From NCBI GenBank assembly GCA_942636505.2, contig CALOGB020000174.1, positions 186,001-250,000 of the forward strand: DNA of 64,000 nt, in the 5' to 3' direction. Shown piece by piece: positions 8,458-16,441 of the stretch. The position numbers and the translations under genes are program-made. This stretch comes from an uncultured bacterium. Its GTDB lineage: Bacteria > Pseudomonadota > Alphaproteobacteria > Sphingomonadales > Sphingomonadaceae. Each line of letters begins with the position of its first letter. The first letter of the stretch is position 1. Under the pieces are notes generated by a model. It did not search any database, had not been told where the DNA came from, and was given only the letters and a program-made list of their open reading frames with translations.

Positions 8458-9047
8458 CCGCGAAGCGGTTCCTGACCGATCGCGCCGACGCCCTGCCGGC
8501 ACTGGCCGAGGCGTTTCGTGAACACGGCTTCGAGGGCGCCAGCCTGTCGACGCTCTCGAAGGCAACCGGGCTCGGCAAGGGCAGCCTCTACAACTTCTTT
8601 CCTGGCGGGAAGGCGGAGATGATGGACGCCGTCCTCGCCGAGATAGACGATTGGTTCGCCACGGCGATCTTCGTGCCGCTGGAGCGGGCGACCGACCCGG
8701 CCTCGGCGATCGCCGCCATGATCGAGGACGTGACGGCGTACTTCCAGTCCGGGGGCAGGGTCTGCCTCGTCGGCTGGCTCGGGCTCGGTGCCTCGGGCGA
8801 TGTTTTCGCAGTCCGGATCAGCGGGTATTTCTCCCGCTGGATATCGGCCTTGGCGCACTGCCTCGAAGCGAGCGCTATCCCGTCATCGCTGGCCCTGCGC
8901 CTTGCGGAAGACACGGTTGCAGGGATCCAGGGCGCCATCGTCCTGGCGCGCGCGTTGGGTGAGGACGCCGCATTCGTACGAATCGTCCATCGGCTAGAAG
9001 AGATATTGCTCGACGCGGTGGCATGTCATGGCAGGTTCGATGCGTAA
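8454..9047 (+). CDS. TetR family transcriptional regulator
   Basis: A regulator of about 197 residues. The helix-turn-helix is clear at the N terminus: [19 protein letters not shown], then [13 protein letters not shown], matching the TetR DNA-binding consensus; the ligand domain fills residues about 60-190. No ATG, GTG or TTG lies in frame at the right place. The best start is the CTG at 8454, which overlaps the DUF1348 stop (CTGA), suggesting translational coupling; an in-frame opening at 8265 would add an unrelated Arg-rich tail read from inside the DUF1348 gene. It probably represses its own two-gene unit through the palindrome at 7955-7972. Confidence 0.85.
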   Translation: MTAKRFLTDRADALPALAEAFREHGFEGASLSTLSKATGLGKGSLYNFFPGGKAEMMDAVLAEIDDWFATAIFVPLERATDPASAIAAMIEDVTAYFQSGGRVCLVGWLGLGASGDVFAVRISGYFSRWISALAHCLEASAIPSSLALRLAEDTVAGIQGAIVLARALGEDAAFVRIVHRLEEILLDAVACHGRFDA

Positions 9048-9062
9048 CCGGCCTGATCTAGC

Positions 9063-10385
9063 CTAAACGTCCTTCGCATCACGCAGCGAAACCCAGGCAT
9101 AGGCGATCATCACGACGCAGGCCGCGCCCGCGACGAGATAGGGGAGGGAGTGCTGCGCTTCGTACAGGCCGACCCCGATCGAGGGCCCCAGCACGAAGCT
9201 CGCGCCGTTGATCGACGTCACCTTGCCCGCGACCGAGCCTTGCGCGTTGGCGCCGACCGCGAGCGAGGAGCCCGCCGTGAACCCCGGTCGCGTGAAGCCG
9301 AAGCCGAGGCTCGCCAGCGCATAGGCCGTGGCGATCGTGTAGAGCGAGGTCGCGATCCCGGTCAGCGCGGTGCCGGCCGCGGCAAGCACCAGCCCGGTCA
9401 GCACGAGTTGCCGAGGGGTCATGTTCAAGCGCGGGATGATGCCCCATTGCGCGAGCAACGCGGCGCCTGCGCCCATCATCAGGACTATGCCGGTCGGCTC
9501 CAGTGCGAGTGCGGGCGCCAAGTGGAGGCGGTCGATCACGAGGAAGCCGATCGCTTGGCCCGTCATTGCTTGCGCGTGGCCCATCACCAGCCCGGCGATC
9601 ATCCACGCGCGGATGCGGGGATCGGTATACCCCACATGCTCGACATGCGATCCGGTCGCAGCGGCGACCGAGGCGCCGGTCGGCGCGCCGCCGATCGACG
9701 GGTAGGCCGAACTCGCGCCGTGCGTCTCGTGCGGGGCGACGATCTTGTCGTCGGGCAGCATCCGCCGCACCGTGATCCACACCGCCACCCCGAACACCGC
9801 GAACAGGAACGCGGGGCCCGCCAAGCCGATCTCGATCCCGCCGATCGAGCCGAGGATCAGGTACGGCGCGATCGCCGGCCCCAGTATGGTGCCGAGCCCG
9901 AACGCCGACGCGAGCAATGTCAGCGCCTTGGTCCGCTCTTCCCGCGTCGTCTCGCCAGCCACGAGCGCCTGCACCGCCGGCGGTGCGGCCGCGCCGAACG
10001 TGCCGTAGATCAGCCGTCCGCCGATGAAGCACAGGAACGCGGTCGTGCCGCCGATCCAGGCGTTGATCCCGGCAAGCAGGAACACGCCGCACAAGGTCAG
10101 CGACACGCTGAACCCGCCGACGCCGAGCAGGATCATCGCGCGCCGGCCATGCTTGTCCGACCGGTTCGCCCAGAACGGCGCGGCGATCACCCATAGCAAC
10201 GCCGACACCGAGAACGCCGCCGCCACCGCGCTGTCGGCGACTCCAAGCGAACGCCCGAGTGCCGGCAGGACCGATTGCAGTGCTGTATTCCCCGCGGCGA
10301 TCGTCAGCATCACAAGGAACATCAGCGCGAAGCGGCGGTCGATCTTCGGGCCGTCCGTCGATGCGCCAATCATGGCCGTGTCCAA
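9063..10385 (-). CDS. MFS transporter
   Basis: A 440-residue major facilitator superfamily membrane protein with about 12 transmembrane helices. The signature after helix 2 is visible as FWANRSDKHGRRAMILLGVG, matching the G-x-x-x-D-x-x-G-R-R pattern with Asn-Arg at the first positions. The central cytoplasmic loop (about residues 210-250) is unusually long. It resembles drug-efflux type (DHA1) members, but the substrate cannot be told. It overlaps the monooxygenase-like gene by 16 bp and the two are probably one transcript. Its end converges on the TetR gene with a 15 bp gap. Confidence 0.85.
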   Translation of the reverse strand: MDTAMIGASTDGPKIDRRFALMFLVMLTIAAGNTALQSVLPALGRSLGVADSAVAAAFSVSALLWVIAAPFWANRSDKHGRRAMILLGVGGFSVSLTLCGVFLLAGINAWIGGTTAFLCFIGGRLIYGTFGAAAPPAVQALVAGETTREERTKALTLLASAFGLGTILGPAIAPYLILGSIGGIEIGLAGPAFLFAVFGVAVWITVRRMLPDDKIVAPHETHGASSAYPSIGGAPTGASVAAATGSHVEHVGYTDPRIRAWMIAGLVMGHAQAMTGQAIGFLVIDRLHLAPALALEPTGIVLMMGAGAALLAQWGIIPRLNMTPRQLVLTGLVLAAAGTALTGIATSLYTIATAYALASLGFGFTRPGFTAGSSLAVGANAQGSVAGKVTSINGASFVLGPSIGVGLYEAQHSLPYLVAGAACVVMIAYAWVSLRDAKDV

Positions 10386-10693
10386 TGATAGGCACGCTCG
10401 ATCCGCGCGACGTTGACCGAATAGCTATCGTACCAGAGCGCTCGGCCGAACTCGCGAATCGCGGTGTGCTCGGGATGGTGGCGCCACGCGATCGCCGCGG
10501 CGTCGTCCGCCCAATAGCTGACGGTGATCCCCATGCCGCCCGCCTCGCGCGCGCTGTCGACGCCGCGATAGCCAGGCTGAGCCGCGGCTAGCGCATCCAT
10601 GGCCATGGCGGCATCACCATAGCCGGCGGCGTCCGCGTTGTTACGGATCGACACGAAAATAACCGCAATCTGTCCTGCCCGATCGTCGTTCAT
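10370..10693 (-). CDS. Antibiotic biosynthesis monooxygenase (ABM) domain protein
   Basis: A 107-residue single ABM-fold protein, a small ferredoxin-like dimer family that includes heme-degrading and quinol monooxygenases. It shows the pattern IAVIFVSIRN, then AAQPGYRGVDSAREAGGMGI, TVSYWADDAAAIAWRHHPEH and a final Trp-rich end. This arrangement (aromatic residues plus HPEH after a helix) is typical of the YqjZ-like ABM subgroup. Substrate is unknown. It is upstream of and overlaps the MFS gene by 16 bp, so the two are probably co-expressed. Confidence 0.8.
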   Translation of the reverse strand: MNDDRAGQIAVIFVSIRNNADAAGYGDAAMAMDALAAAQPGYRGVDSAREAGGMGITVSYWADDAAAIAWRHHPEHTAIREFGRALWYDSYSVNVARIERAYHWTRP

Positions 10694-10874
10694 GATCCAT
10701 GCTTAAGGGATGCCGCACGCTTGGCAAAGCTGCCCGAACCACTTGGCGCAGCACGACTTCCGCTTCGGTTCGTCGCCCGATGCAACCTGCGGCCCTTGAA
10801 ACGCGTTCGGAATTCGTGCGACGGGAGGGCCAAAGCCTCGCCAGCGTGCGGGACCCCTGACCGTAAGGAACGCG

Positions 10875-11489
10875 ATGCCCAGTTCGACCACCGCCACCCG
10901 GCGTGCACGCAGCCGACTAGCCGGCGTGCCGTCCCCGTGGCAGATGTTCTTTTCAGGGTTCCTGAAACACCCGGTGATGGTCGGCTCGATCGTGCCGTCG
11001 TCGGACAAGCTGATCCGCAAGATGCTCGGTCCTGTGGATTGGGCGAACTGCAAGCTGTTCGTCGAATATGGCCCAGGCGTTGGCACCTTCTGCCGGCCGA
11101 TCCTCGACCGGATGGCGCCTGACGCCAAGCTGGTCGTGATCGATACGAATCCAGAGTTCATCCAGTATCTGCGCCACACGATCACCGATCCGCGCTTCTT
11201 CGCGGTGCTGGGGTCGGCGGACGAGGTCGAGACGATCGTCGCCGACCATGGTTTCGAAAAGGCGGACTACGTTCTGTCGGGGCTGCCCTTCTCGACGCTG
11301 CCCCCCGGTGTCGGCCCGGCGATCGCCACCGCGACGCACTCGGTGCTGCGGACCGGCGGTGCGTTCCTGGTCTATCAGTTCTCGCCCAAGGTGAAGGACT
11401 TCCTGACCCCGCATTTCGAGTCGATCGATCACGACATGGAGTGGTGGAACGTCCCGCCGGCGCAGCTGTATTGGGCGTGGAAGGACTGA
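10875..11489 (+). CDS. Class I SAM methyltransferase, PmtA-like
   Basis: A 204-residue Rossmann-fold methyltransferase resembling phospholipid N-methyltransferases and the related rRNA adenine N6-methyltransferase-like group. The SAM-binding motif I is VEYGPGVGTF at about residues 63-72, motif II is the acidic end of VVIDTN, and a motif IV-like segment is YVLSGLPFSTLP. The N terminus has FFSGFLKHPVMVGSIVPSS, which in PmtA-type enzymes is the membrane-contacting start. It may methylate phosphatidylethanolamine, but a substrate cannot be fixed from sequence alone. AAGGAA at 10865-10870 supports the ATG at 10875. The 181 bp before it shows nothing else clear. Confidence 0.75.
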   Translation: MPSSTTATRRARSRLAGVPSPWQMFFSGFLKHPVMVGSIVPSSDKLIRKMLGPVDWANCKLFVEYGPGVGTFCRPILDRMAPDAKLVVIDTNPEFIQYLRHTITDPRFFAVLGSADEVETIVADHGFEKADYVLSGLPFSTLPPGVGPAIATATHSVLRTGGAFLVYQFSPKVKDFLTPHFESIDHDMEWWNVPPAQLYWAWKD

Positions 11490-11642
11490 AGCAGGCGCGG
11501 CCACGACCGCGCCGATGCGCAAAGCGCAGCGTCAGGCCCGGCCGGCGGGTCGGCTAAGATAGCCGAACCCGTCCGACGGCGGCTTTGCCGTCGGCGCTGG
11601 TGTTGCTCCAAGCCAGGTAAACGGAAACCTCGCCCAAATCTC

Positions 11643-11731
11643 CTCCGTCATCCTGACGGAAGTCAGGACCCAGAGCCAACAAGGATGGCATTCTCGACCC
11701 TGGATCCTGACTTTCGTCAGGATGACGGGAG
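11643..11731. repeat. Palindromic intergenic repeat (CCGTCATCCTGAC type)
   Basis: CTCCGTCATCCTGACGGAAG opens the element and the mirrored TTTCGTCAGGATGACGGGAG closes it, with a variable centre of about 45 bp. The gap 11490-11760 between two convergent genes holds nothing else except a G+C-rich hairpin stretch at about 11535-11610 with a GACGGCGGCTTTGCCGTC hairpin. Confidence 0.75.
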
Positions 11732-11760
11732 AGAGTAGATGTCCCTCGGCCCTCGACTCC

Positions 11761-12921
11761 CTATTCGTCGATCCCGAAGTTCAGCCCGCGCGACAAATTT
11801 GGGTCGACCACCGCCACCACGAAATACGCGCCAAACTGCTTCAATCGCTGCACCCACCCGGTGTTCGCCTGGTACAGTTCCTTGGTCACCTCAACCGACT
11901 TCGCTACTTCACCATCGATATACCCCCGGACATGCGCTGCGAACGCCGCATCCTCGATCCGCAGCATCAGCTCGAGATTGATAAACAGGCTGCGCATGTC
12001 GAAGTTCGCCGAGCCGATATGGACGGCGTCGTCGATCACGTAGAGCTTCGTATGCAGCTTGGTCGGTTGGTATTCGAACAGCCGCACGCCTTTTCGCAAC
12101 AGGCCGGCATAAGTGAATCGCGCGGCGGCGATCGTCGCATTGTTGTCCGATTTGCTCGCCGTGACGACCCGGACCTCGGCCTGCCGCCGCCCGGCCTTAT
12201 CGAGCCGACGCAGTAGTGCGGGGCTAGGTGTGAAATACCCGGCGATAATATCGATCCGCCGCCCGCGTCGCATGTCGTCGCGAACCGCTCGTGCCCAGGG
12301 CGACAGTTTCCGTGTCGGTCCGCCGATCAGCCACCGCGTCGCGCCCCTGGTCTCGCTCCAATGCGACAGCGCTGCGTTCAGCCGCCGCAGCTTGCCCTTG
12401 GGTTCATGGATCCAGTCCTTCAGCGCATCGAAATAGCCGGCCAGCCGTCCCGCCGCCGGACCCTCGACCAGCAATCCCAGGTCGCGCCACGCCTGCTCGG
12501 CGGCGGTGCCGAAATAATCGTCCTCGATGTTGAAGCCGCCGATGATGATCCGCGTTTCGTCGGCGAGCGCGAGCTTCTGGTGGTTGCGGAGCAGGTAGCG
12601 GCGGCCGAAGCGTGCGGAGAAACGGCATACCGACACGTTGGCGGCTTCGAGCGGTTCGAAGAAGGCGTGTGGGGCATCGTCGCTACCGAACCCGTCGACG
12701 ATCAGCGCGACCTCGACCCCGCGTTTGGCGGCGGCAATGAGCGCGGCGTTGACGCGCTTTCCGGACTCGTCGTCGGCGTAGATGTAATACAGCACGCGCA
12801 GGGTTCGCTCGGCGCCGTCGATCAGCGCGAGTACCGCGTCGAGGCGGCGGGGGCCGGTGTCGAGCAGCGTCATCTGGTTGCCGTCGACGCTGAAAGTCGG
12901 CTGGTCTGCGGGTTCATCCAT
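11761..12921 (-). CDS. Phospholipase D family protein, cardiolipin synthase-like
   Basis: A 386-residue enzyme with two HKD motifs, the mark of the PLD superfamily: RNHQKLALADETRIIIGG in the first half and KLHTKLYVIDDAVHIGSANFD-type sequence in the second (H-x-K-x4-D in both). Such proteins join two phosphatidylglycerols to cardiolipin or transfer phosphatidyl groups at the inner membrane. There is no membrane anchor at the N terminus, as in ClsB/ClsC-type enzymes. The ATG at 12921 is used; TTG at 12957 or GTG at 12939 would give longer N termini, and no strong ribosome site decides. It is divergent from rpoZ. Confidence 0.85.
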   Translation of the reverse strand: MDEPADQPTFSVDGNQMTLLDTGPRRLDAVLALIDGAERTLRVLYYIYADDESGKRVNAALIAAAKRGVEVALIVDGFGSDDAPHAFFEPLEAANVSVCRFSARFGRRYLLRNHQKLALADETRIIIGGFNIEDDYFGTAAEQAWRDLGLLVEGPAAGRLAGYFDALKDWIHEPKGKLRRLNAALSHWSETRGATRWLIGGPTRKLSPWARAVRDDMRRGRRIDIIAGYFTPSPALLRRLDKAGRRQAEVRVVTASKSDNNATIAAARFTYAGLLRKGVRLFEYQPTKLHTKLYVIDDAVHIGSANFDMRSLFINLELMLRIEDAAFAAHVRGYIDGEVAKSVEVTKELYQANTGWVQRLKQFGAYFVVAVVDPNLSRGLNFGIDE

Positions 12922-13050
12922 GGCGTGCGTGATGGACACCGGGCGCTCGGGTGGCAACCCGATGGCGGTGATCCGCGCATTTCTTGACTTTGCGGGCCAC
13001 CCCCCGTAGGCGACGCATTCTCATTCTATCGTTGTTACGAAGGAAGCCGC

Positions 13051-13395
13051 ATGGCGCGCGTTACCGTCGAGGATTGTGTCGACAAGATCCCCAACCGGTT
13101 CGACCTGGTGTTGTTCGCGGCCCAGCGTGCGCGCCAGATCTCGGGCGGCGCCGAACTGACGCTCGACCGCGACCGCGACAAGAACCCGGTCGTCGCGCTG
13201 CGCGAGATCGCAGACGAGAACGTCAAGCCGGCGCATCTCAAGGAACAGGTCATCCAGGGCCTGCAAAAGGTTCGCGTCGACGACGACGACGAGGTCGATG
13301 CCGTCGGCAGCCTGGCCGCTTCGGCTGAGGCGTTGCGGCTTACCGCTGCTGCGCCGCCGCGGAACCAGAATCTTGGGGCGGATTACGAGGGTTGA
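13051..13395 (+). CDS. rpoZ: DNA-directed RNA polymerase omega subunit
   Basis: A 114-residue RpoZ. It starts [20 protein letters not shown] and continues [12 protein letters not shown], the conserved omega core that wraps the beta-prime C terminus and helps assemble core polymerase. The region [17 protein letters not shown] is also typical, followed by a poorly conserved acidic tail (VDDDDEVD) of the kind seen in Alphaproteobacteria. In many relatives rpoZ sits beside spoT; here it stands alone between a PLD gene and rlmE and has its own terminator about 100 bp downstream. Confidence 0.95.
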   Translation: MARVTVEDCVDKIPNRFDLVLFAAQRARQISGGAELTLDRDRDKNPVVALREIADENVKPAHLKEQVIQGLQKVRVDDDDEVDAVGSLAASAEALRLTAAAPPRNQNLGADYEG

Positions 13396-13402
13396 GGCAG
13401 CA

Positions 13403-13487
13403 GGATTAGCGAAAGCTAATCCGCGGCTTGGCCGAAACCCCGGCCGGCGGGCATAGCCCGGCCGACGACGCGGCTTTGCCGCGGCGC
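13403..13487. repeat. GGATTAGC hairpin repeat, left copy of an inverted pair
   Basis: It begins with the hairpin GGATTAGC-GAAA-GCTAATCC (13403-13422), continues through a CCGGCC-rich hairpin, and ends in GACGACGCGGCTTTGCCG. The same order of blocks, reverse-complemented, is present at 13735-13821. Confidence 0.7.
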
Positions 13488-13497
13488 TTGAAATAGA

Positions 13498-13536
13498 AAA
13501 GCCCGCGGACCCAAAAGGTCCGCGGGCTTTCTTTTT
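13498..13536 (+). terminator. Rho-independent terminator downstream of rpoZ
   Basis: AAAGCCCGCGGACC (13498-13511), loop CAAAA, GGTCCGCGGGCTTT (13517-13530), then CTTTTT. The 14-bp perfect stem with a T run fits an intrinsic terminator for rpoZ; the A run on the other side makes it usable in both directions. Confidence 0.9.
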
Positions 13537-13627
13537 GTGTTTATACCCTCTCCCTGAAGGGGAGAGGGAAGGGGCCCGCGGCATTGCCGTGGGAAGGGTG
13601 AGGGCACGTAGTAGTGCGACCCCGCCT

Positions 13628-13685
13628 CCTTGTTCTCCCGCGAAGGCGGGAGCCCAGCCTGGATCCCCGCCTTCGCGGGGAAACA
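13628..13685. repeat. Short palindromic repeat (TTCTCCCGCGAAGGCGGGAG type)
   Basis: TCTCCCGCGAAGGCGGGAG and CCCCGCCTTCGCGGGG hairpins joined by CCCAGCCTGGATC make a 58 bp element. Near-identical copies are at 25934-25990 and 62350-62408, and a longer relative is at 48898-48974. A CCCTCTCCCTGAAGGGGAGAGGG-type hairpin lies just before it at about 13546-13568. Confidence 0.85.
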
Positions 13686-13734
13686 TGCTTATGATTCATT
13701 CCGGCCGCATTGCTTGTGACCAGCCTGAGGCAGG

Positions 13735-13821
13735 GCGCCACGGCAAAGCCGCGTCGTCAGTCGTTGCTGCGCAACGCTGGCCGGGGTCGGTCCGCGACGC
13801 GGATTAGCCACGCTAATCCGC
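13735..13821. repeat. GGATTAGC hairpin repeat, right inverted copy overlapping the rlmE stop
   Basis: Reverse-complement relative of 13403-13487: GGCAAAGCCGCGTCGTC, a variable hairpin centre, GGCCGGGG and the terminal hairpin GGATTAGC-CAC-GCTAATCC at 13801-13819. The stop codon of rlmE (13813-13815 on the minus strand) lies inside this terminal hairpin, so the repeat supplies the end of the gene. Confidence 0.65.
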
Positions 13822-14484
13822 TGACCGACCCTTAAACCCCTGCGCCACCACGAACCACTCTACCGACCCCTTCCGGCTAGCCGGCGGCTTGGCATGCTTC
13901 ACCGTCTTGAAGTTGCGCTTCATCTCCGCGACCAACTCTGAATCCGCACCCCCGGCAAACACCTTCGACACGAACGTCCCACCCGGCTCCAGCACCTCGC
14001 ACGCAAAGTGCAGCGCGGTTTCCACCAGCGCCATAGTTCGCAACGCATCGGTCTGCGGATGCCCGACCGTGTTCGCCGCCATGTCCGACAGCACCAGGTC
14101 CGGCGCGCCACCCAGTGCCTCGATCAGCTTGCCAGGGGCCGCATCGTCGAGGAAATCCATCTCGAAGATCGTCACGCCCTCGATCGGATCGACCGGGAGC
14201 AAGTCGATGCCCACCACCGTGGCCTTCGGAATCCGCCGCCGGATCACCTGTGCCCAGCCACCCGGCGCAAGACCGAGATCGACCACGCGTTTCGACCCGC
14301 GGATCAGCTCGAACCGCTCGTCGAGCTCGATCAGCTTGTAGGCCGCTCGGCTGCGATAGCCGTCGGCCTTGGCCTGCTTCACATACGGATCGTTCAACTG
14401 CCGCTCGAGCCACCGCGTCGACTGCGCGGTCCGCTTGCGCGCGGTGAGCACGCGGACATGCCCGCCGGAACCACCGCGGCTCAT
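13813..14484 (-). CDS. rlmE: 23S rRNA (uridine-2552-2'-O)-methyltransferase RlmE/FtsJ
   Basis: A 223-residue RlmE, which 2'-O-methylates U2552 of 23S rRNA in the late 50S particle. Visible family features are the N-terminal SRAAYKLIELDERFELI, the SAM motif VVDLGLAPGGWAQV, the catalytic-tetrad regions GIDLLPVDPI and DLVLSDMAANTVGH (Asp of LSDMA) and the lysine-containing FVSKVFAGG. The ATG at 14484 overlaps the stop of the Ppx/GppA gene (ATGA), so the two are coupled. A Gly-rich N-terminal extension (about 30 residues) precedes the domain, as in other alphaproteobacterial copies. The last codons and the stop lie within a palindromic repeat. Confidence 0.93.
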   Translation of the reverse strand: MSRGGSGGHVRVLTARKRTAQSTRWLERQLNDPYVKQAKADGYRSRAAYKLIELDERFELIRGSKRVVDLGLAPGGWAQVIRRRIPKATVVGIDLLPVDPIEGVTIFEMDFLDDAAPGKLIEALGGAPDLVLSDMAANTVGHPQTDALRTMALVETALHFACEVLEPGGTFVSKVFAGGADSELVAEMKRNFKTVKHAKPPASRKGSVEWFVVAQGFKGRSAD

Positions 14485-15545
14485 GCCGCCGCTCCCGCGG
14501 CTTTGCCGGGCTTGGGCGAACCCATCAGGCCGCGCAGGATACCCTCGCGAATGCCGCGGTCGGCGATGCCGAGTCTTTCGGCGGGCCATAGATCCATGAT
14601 CGTCTCCAGAATGGCACAGCCCGCGACCACCAGGTCGGCGCGCTCGTTGCCGATGCACGGCAGCTTGGCGCGCTCCGTGATCGACATGTGGGAAAGGTCG
14701 GCGCTGATCCGCCGCATCGCCGAGGCGGGCACGATCAGCCCGTCGACCACCGAACGGTCGTAATGGCTGAGCCCGAGATGCACGCTGCCCAGCGTCGTCA
14801 CCGTGCCGCTGGTGCCGAGCAACCGAGGTCGCTCGATATGCCGGGGTAGGCGGGCTGCAAACCCCGCGAAACTGTCCGCAACGACCTGACGCATCTTCGC
14901 ATATGCGGCACGACGGCCTTCTTCGCCCTCACCGCCACCGGCATGCTCGGTCAGCGACACCACGCCCCACGGCGCCGAATGCCAGTCGAGCACGGTCGGG
15001 ATCGGTGTTGAGGTATCGACCAGCACGAGCTCGGTCGATCCGCCACCGATATCGAACACAAGCGCGGGATCCTCGCCCGGCTCGATCAGCGCATGGCAAC
15101 CGAGCACCGCCAACCGCGCCTCTTCCTCGGCGGAAATGATATCGAGATGGATGCCCGTCTCGGCGAGCGCGCGTGCGATGAACGCAGGCCCGTTCGACGC
15201 CTGCCGACACGCCTCCGTCGCCACCGATCGCGCCAGCGTGACGTTGCGGCGCTGGAGCTTGTCCGAACACACGCGCAGCGCGGCGATCGTCCGCTCGATC
15301 GCCGCGTCGCTCAGCTTGCCGGTCGAGGCCAATCCCTCCCCCAGTCGGACGATTCGCGAGAACGCATCGATCACCGCGAAGCCGCCGGCCTGCGGTCGCG
15401 CGATCAGCAATCTGCAATTGTTGGTGCCGAGATCCAGCGCAGCAAAAGCCTGCGCATCGGCCCACCGCCCACGAGAGGGCCGGGTCGCCGCCGGACGGGC
15501 AGGACCATCCTGCCGGAACGGCATTCGGGCGGAAACATCCCCCAT
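14481..15545 (-). CDS. Ppx/GppA phosphatase family protein
   Basis: A 354-residue member of the exopolyphosphatase / guanosine pentaphosphatase family (ASKHA fold). Phosphate-binding motifs are ALDLGTNNCRLLIA near residue 36 and VFDIGGGSTELVL in the middle; SAEEEARLAVLG and GTSGTVTTL are also typical. It either shortens polyphosphate or converts pppGpp to ppGpp; sequence does not separate the two. The roughly 30-residue Arg/Pro-rich N terminus before the domain is a normal sphingomonad-type extension. It lies upstream of rlmE with a 4-bp overlap, an arrangement common in Alphaproteobacteria. Confidence 0.9.
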   Translation of the reverse strand: MGDVSARMPFRQDGPARPAATRPSRGRWADAQAFAALDLGTNNCRLLIARPQAGGFAVIDAFSRIVRLGEGLASTGKLSDAAIERTIAALRVCSDKLQRRNVTLARSVATEACRQASNGPAFIARALAETGIHLDIISAEEEARLAVLGCHALIEPGEDPALVFDIGGGSTELVLVDTSTPIPTVLDWHSAPWGVVSLTEHAGGGEGEEGRRAAYAKMRQVVADSFAGFAARLPRHIERPRLLGTSGTVTTLGSVHLGLSHYDRSVVDGLIVPASAMRRISADLSHMSITERAKLPCIGNERADLVVAGCAILETIMDLWPAERLGIADRGIREGILRGLMGSPKPGKAAGAAA

Positions 15546-15709
15546 CGCCGTAAAACTCGCTATCTATGTCTGCCGCCGCGGGAAAATACCCGCCCGGTGC
15601 TTGGACACGAATGTAGCGCAGCGCCGCGATTACGCAAGCGAAGTGGCGGAACGGCATCATCTTGGCGTTGACAGCCTCGGCGGCCACCCGTAGAGCCCGC
15701 CCTCGCTGA

Positions 15710-15783
15710 TGCCCCGTCGTCTAATGGTAAGACTGCGGTTTCTGATACCGCCTATTGAGGTTCGAATCCTCACGGGGCATCCA
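15710..15783 (+). tRNA. tRNA-Gln (anticodon CTG), CCA encoded
   Basis: Acceptor arms TGCCCCG (15710-15716) and CGGGGCA (15773-15779) pair, followed by discriminator T and encoded CCA. The anticodon stem GCGGT/ACCGC holds loop TTCTGAT, giving CTG. The T arm has GGTTCGAATCC. It is the left border of the accessory island that ends at tRNA-Leu. Confidence 0.95.
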
Positions 15784-16129
15784 GCGCTTTCCGCCTAAGC
15801 GGTTGAGGCAATTCCAAAACAAACGACGAGTTCAACGAGCGCCTTGGCGCATGATGATCTCTGCGTGCGTCGACCGGCCGCTCGGTCGAGTTAGGCGACA
15901 CGGAAGCTGCTTGCTTGCTCGAATTCGCCTCGGGACATGAATCCGCCGGTCACGATGCAAGACGCACTCGCGATGCTCCACGCCGCCTTAACGCTAAGAA
16001 TTTGCCCACTGAGGCCAAAGCTAGGCGCTTAGATTGGTTAAAAAGCTCTCAGCCAGCGTCACCGATAGGGCGGTATCGACTGTTCGACGTCGTTACTTTC
16101 ACATGCTTGGGGCGCTTATACCCTCGCGT
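15784..16129. other. Gene-free, lower G+C stretch after tRNA-Gln
   Basis: No convincing gene is seen in these 346 bp. A hand count over 15781-15840 plus 16021-16080 gives 64 G+C of 120 (53%), well below the surrounding chromosome, which fits imported DNA. No direct copy of either flanking tRNA 3' end was found by eye. Confidence 0.6.
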
Positions 16130-16441
16130 TCATTCCCTTGCGTCGCGCAGCGCTTCCAACTGAGCCAGTCTCACCGGATCGTCGGCTGCGAGCGCCTCTT
16201 CGAGATAAAAGCTGTGCGCTATATCTCGCACCACCCGCTGCGCCTCGCCGCTATATTCCTCGGCGATTGCGGCGAAGGCGCCGATCAGTTCGCGTAGAAA
16301 ACCCTTTTCTAGCGCTTCAAGGTCGGAGCCTAGCGCTTCCATCATCTCGACAGCGACATCGGCGTCGAGCAGTTCTCCATCTGTGAGATCTGCAAAAACC
16401 ACAAACCGAGCGACCATACGGGCGACCTGTACGGCTATCAC
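16130..16441 (-). CDS. Candidate immunity protein for the adjacent toxin-like gene
   Basis: A 103-residue, strongly acidic, helical protein with no recognised family. It has about 21 Asp/Glu against 9 Lys/Arg, and segments such as FADLTDGELLDADVAVEMME and RDIAHSFYLEEALAADDP. Translation most likely starts at GTG 16441, whose GTGA overlaps the TGA stop of the upstream toxin-like gene, so the pair is coupled; in-frame sequence further upstream lies wholly within that gene. Small, acidic, immediately downstream and overlapping is the usual form of an immunity gene for a basic nuclease toxin. Function is inference. G+C is lower than in the neighbours (75 of 120 over 16141-16260). Confidence 0.65.
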   Translation of the reverse strand: MIAVQVARMVARFVVFADLTDGELLDADVAVEMMEALGSDLEALEKGFLRELIGAFAAIAEEYSGEAQRVVRDIAHSFYLEEALAADDPVRLAQLEALRDARE

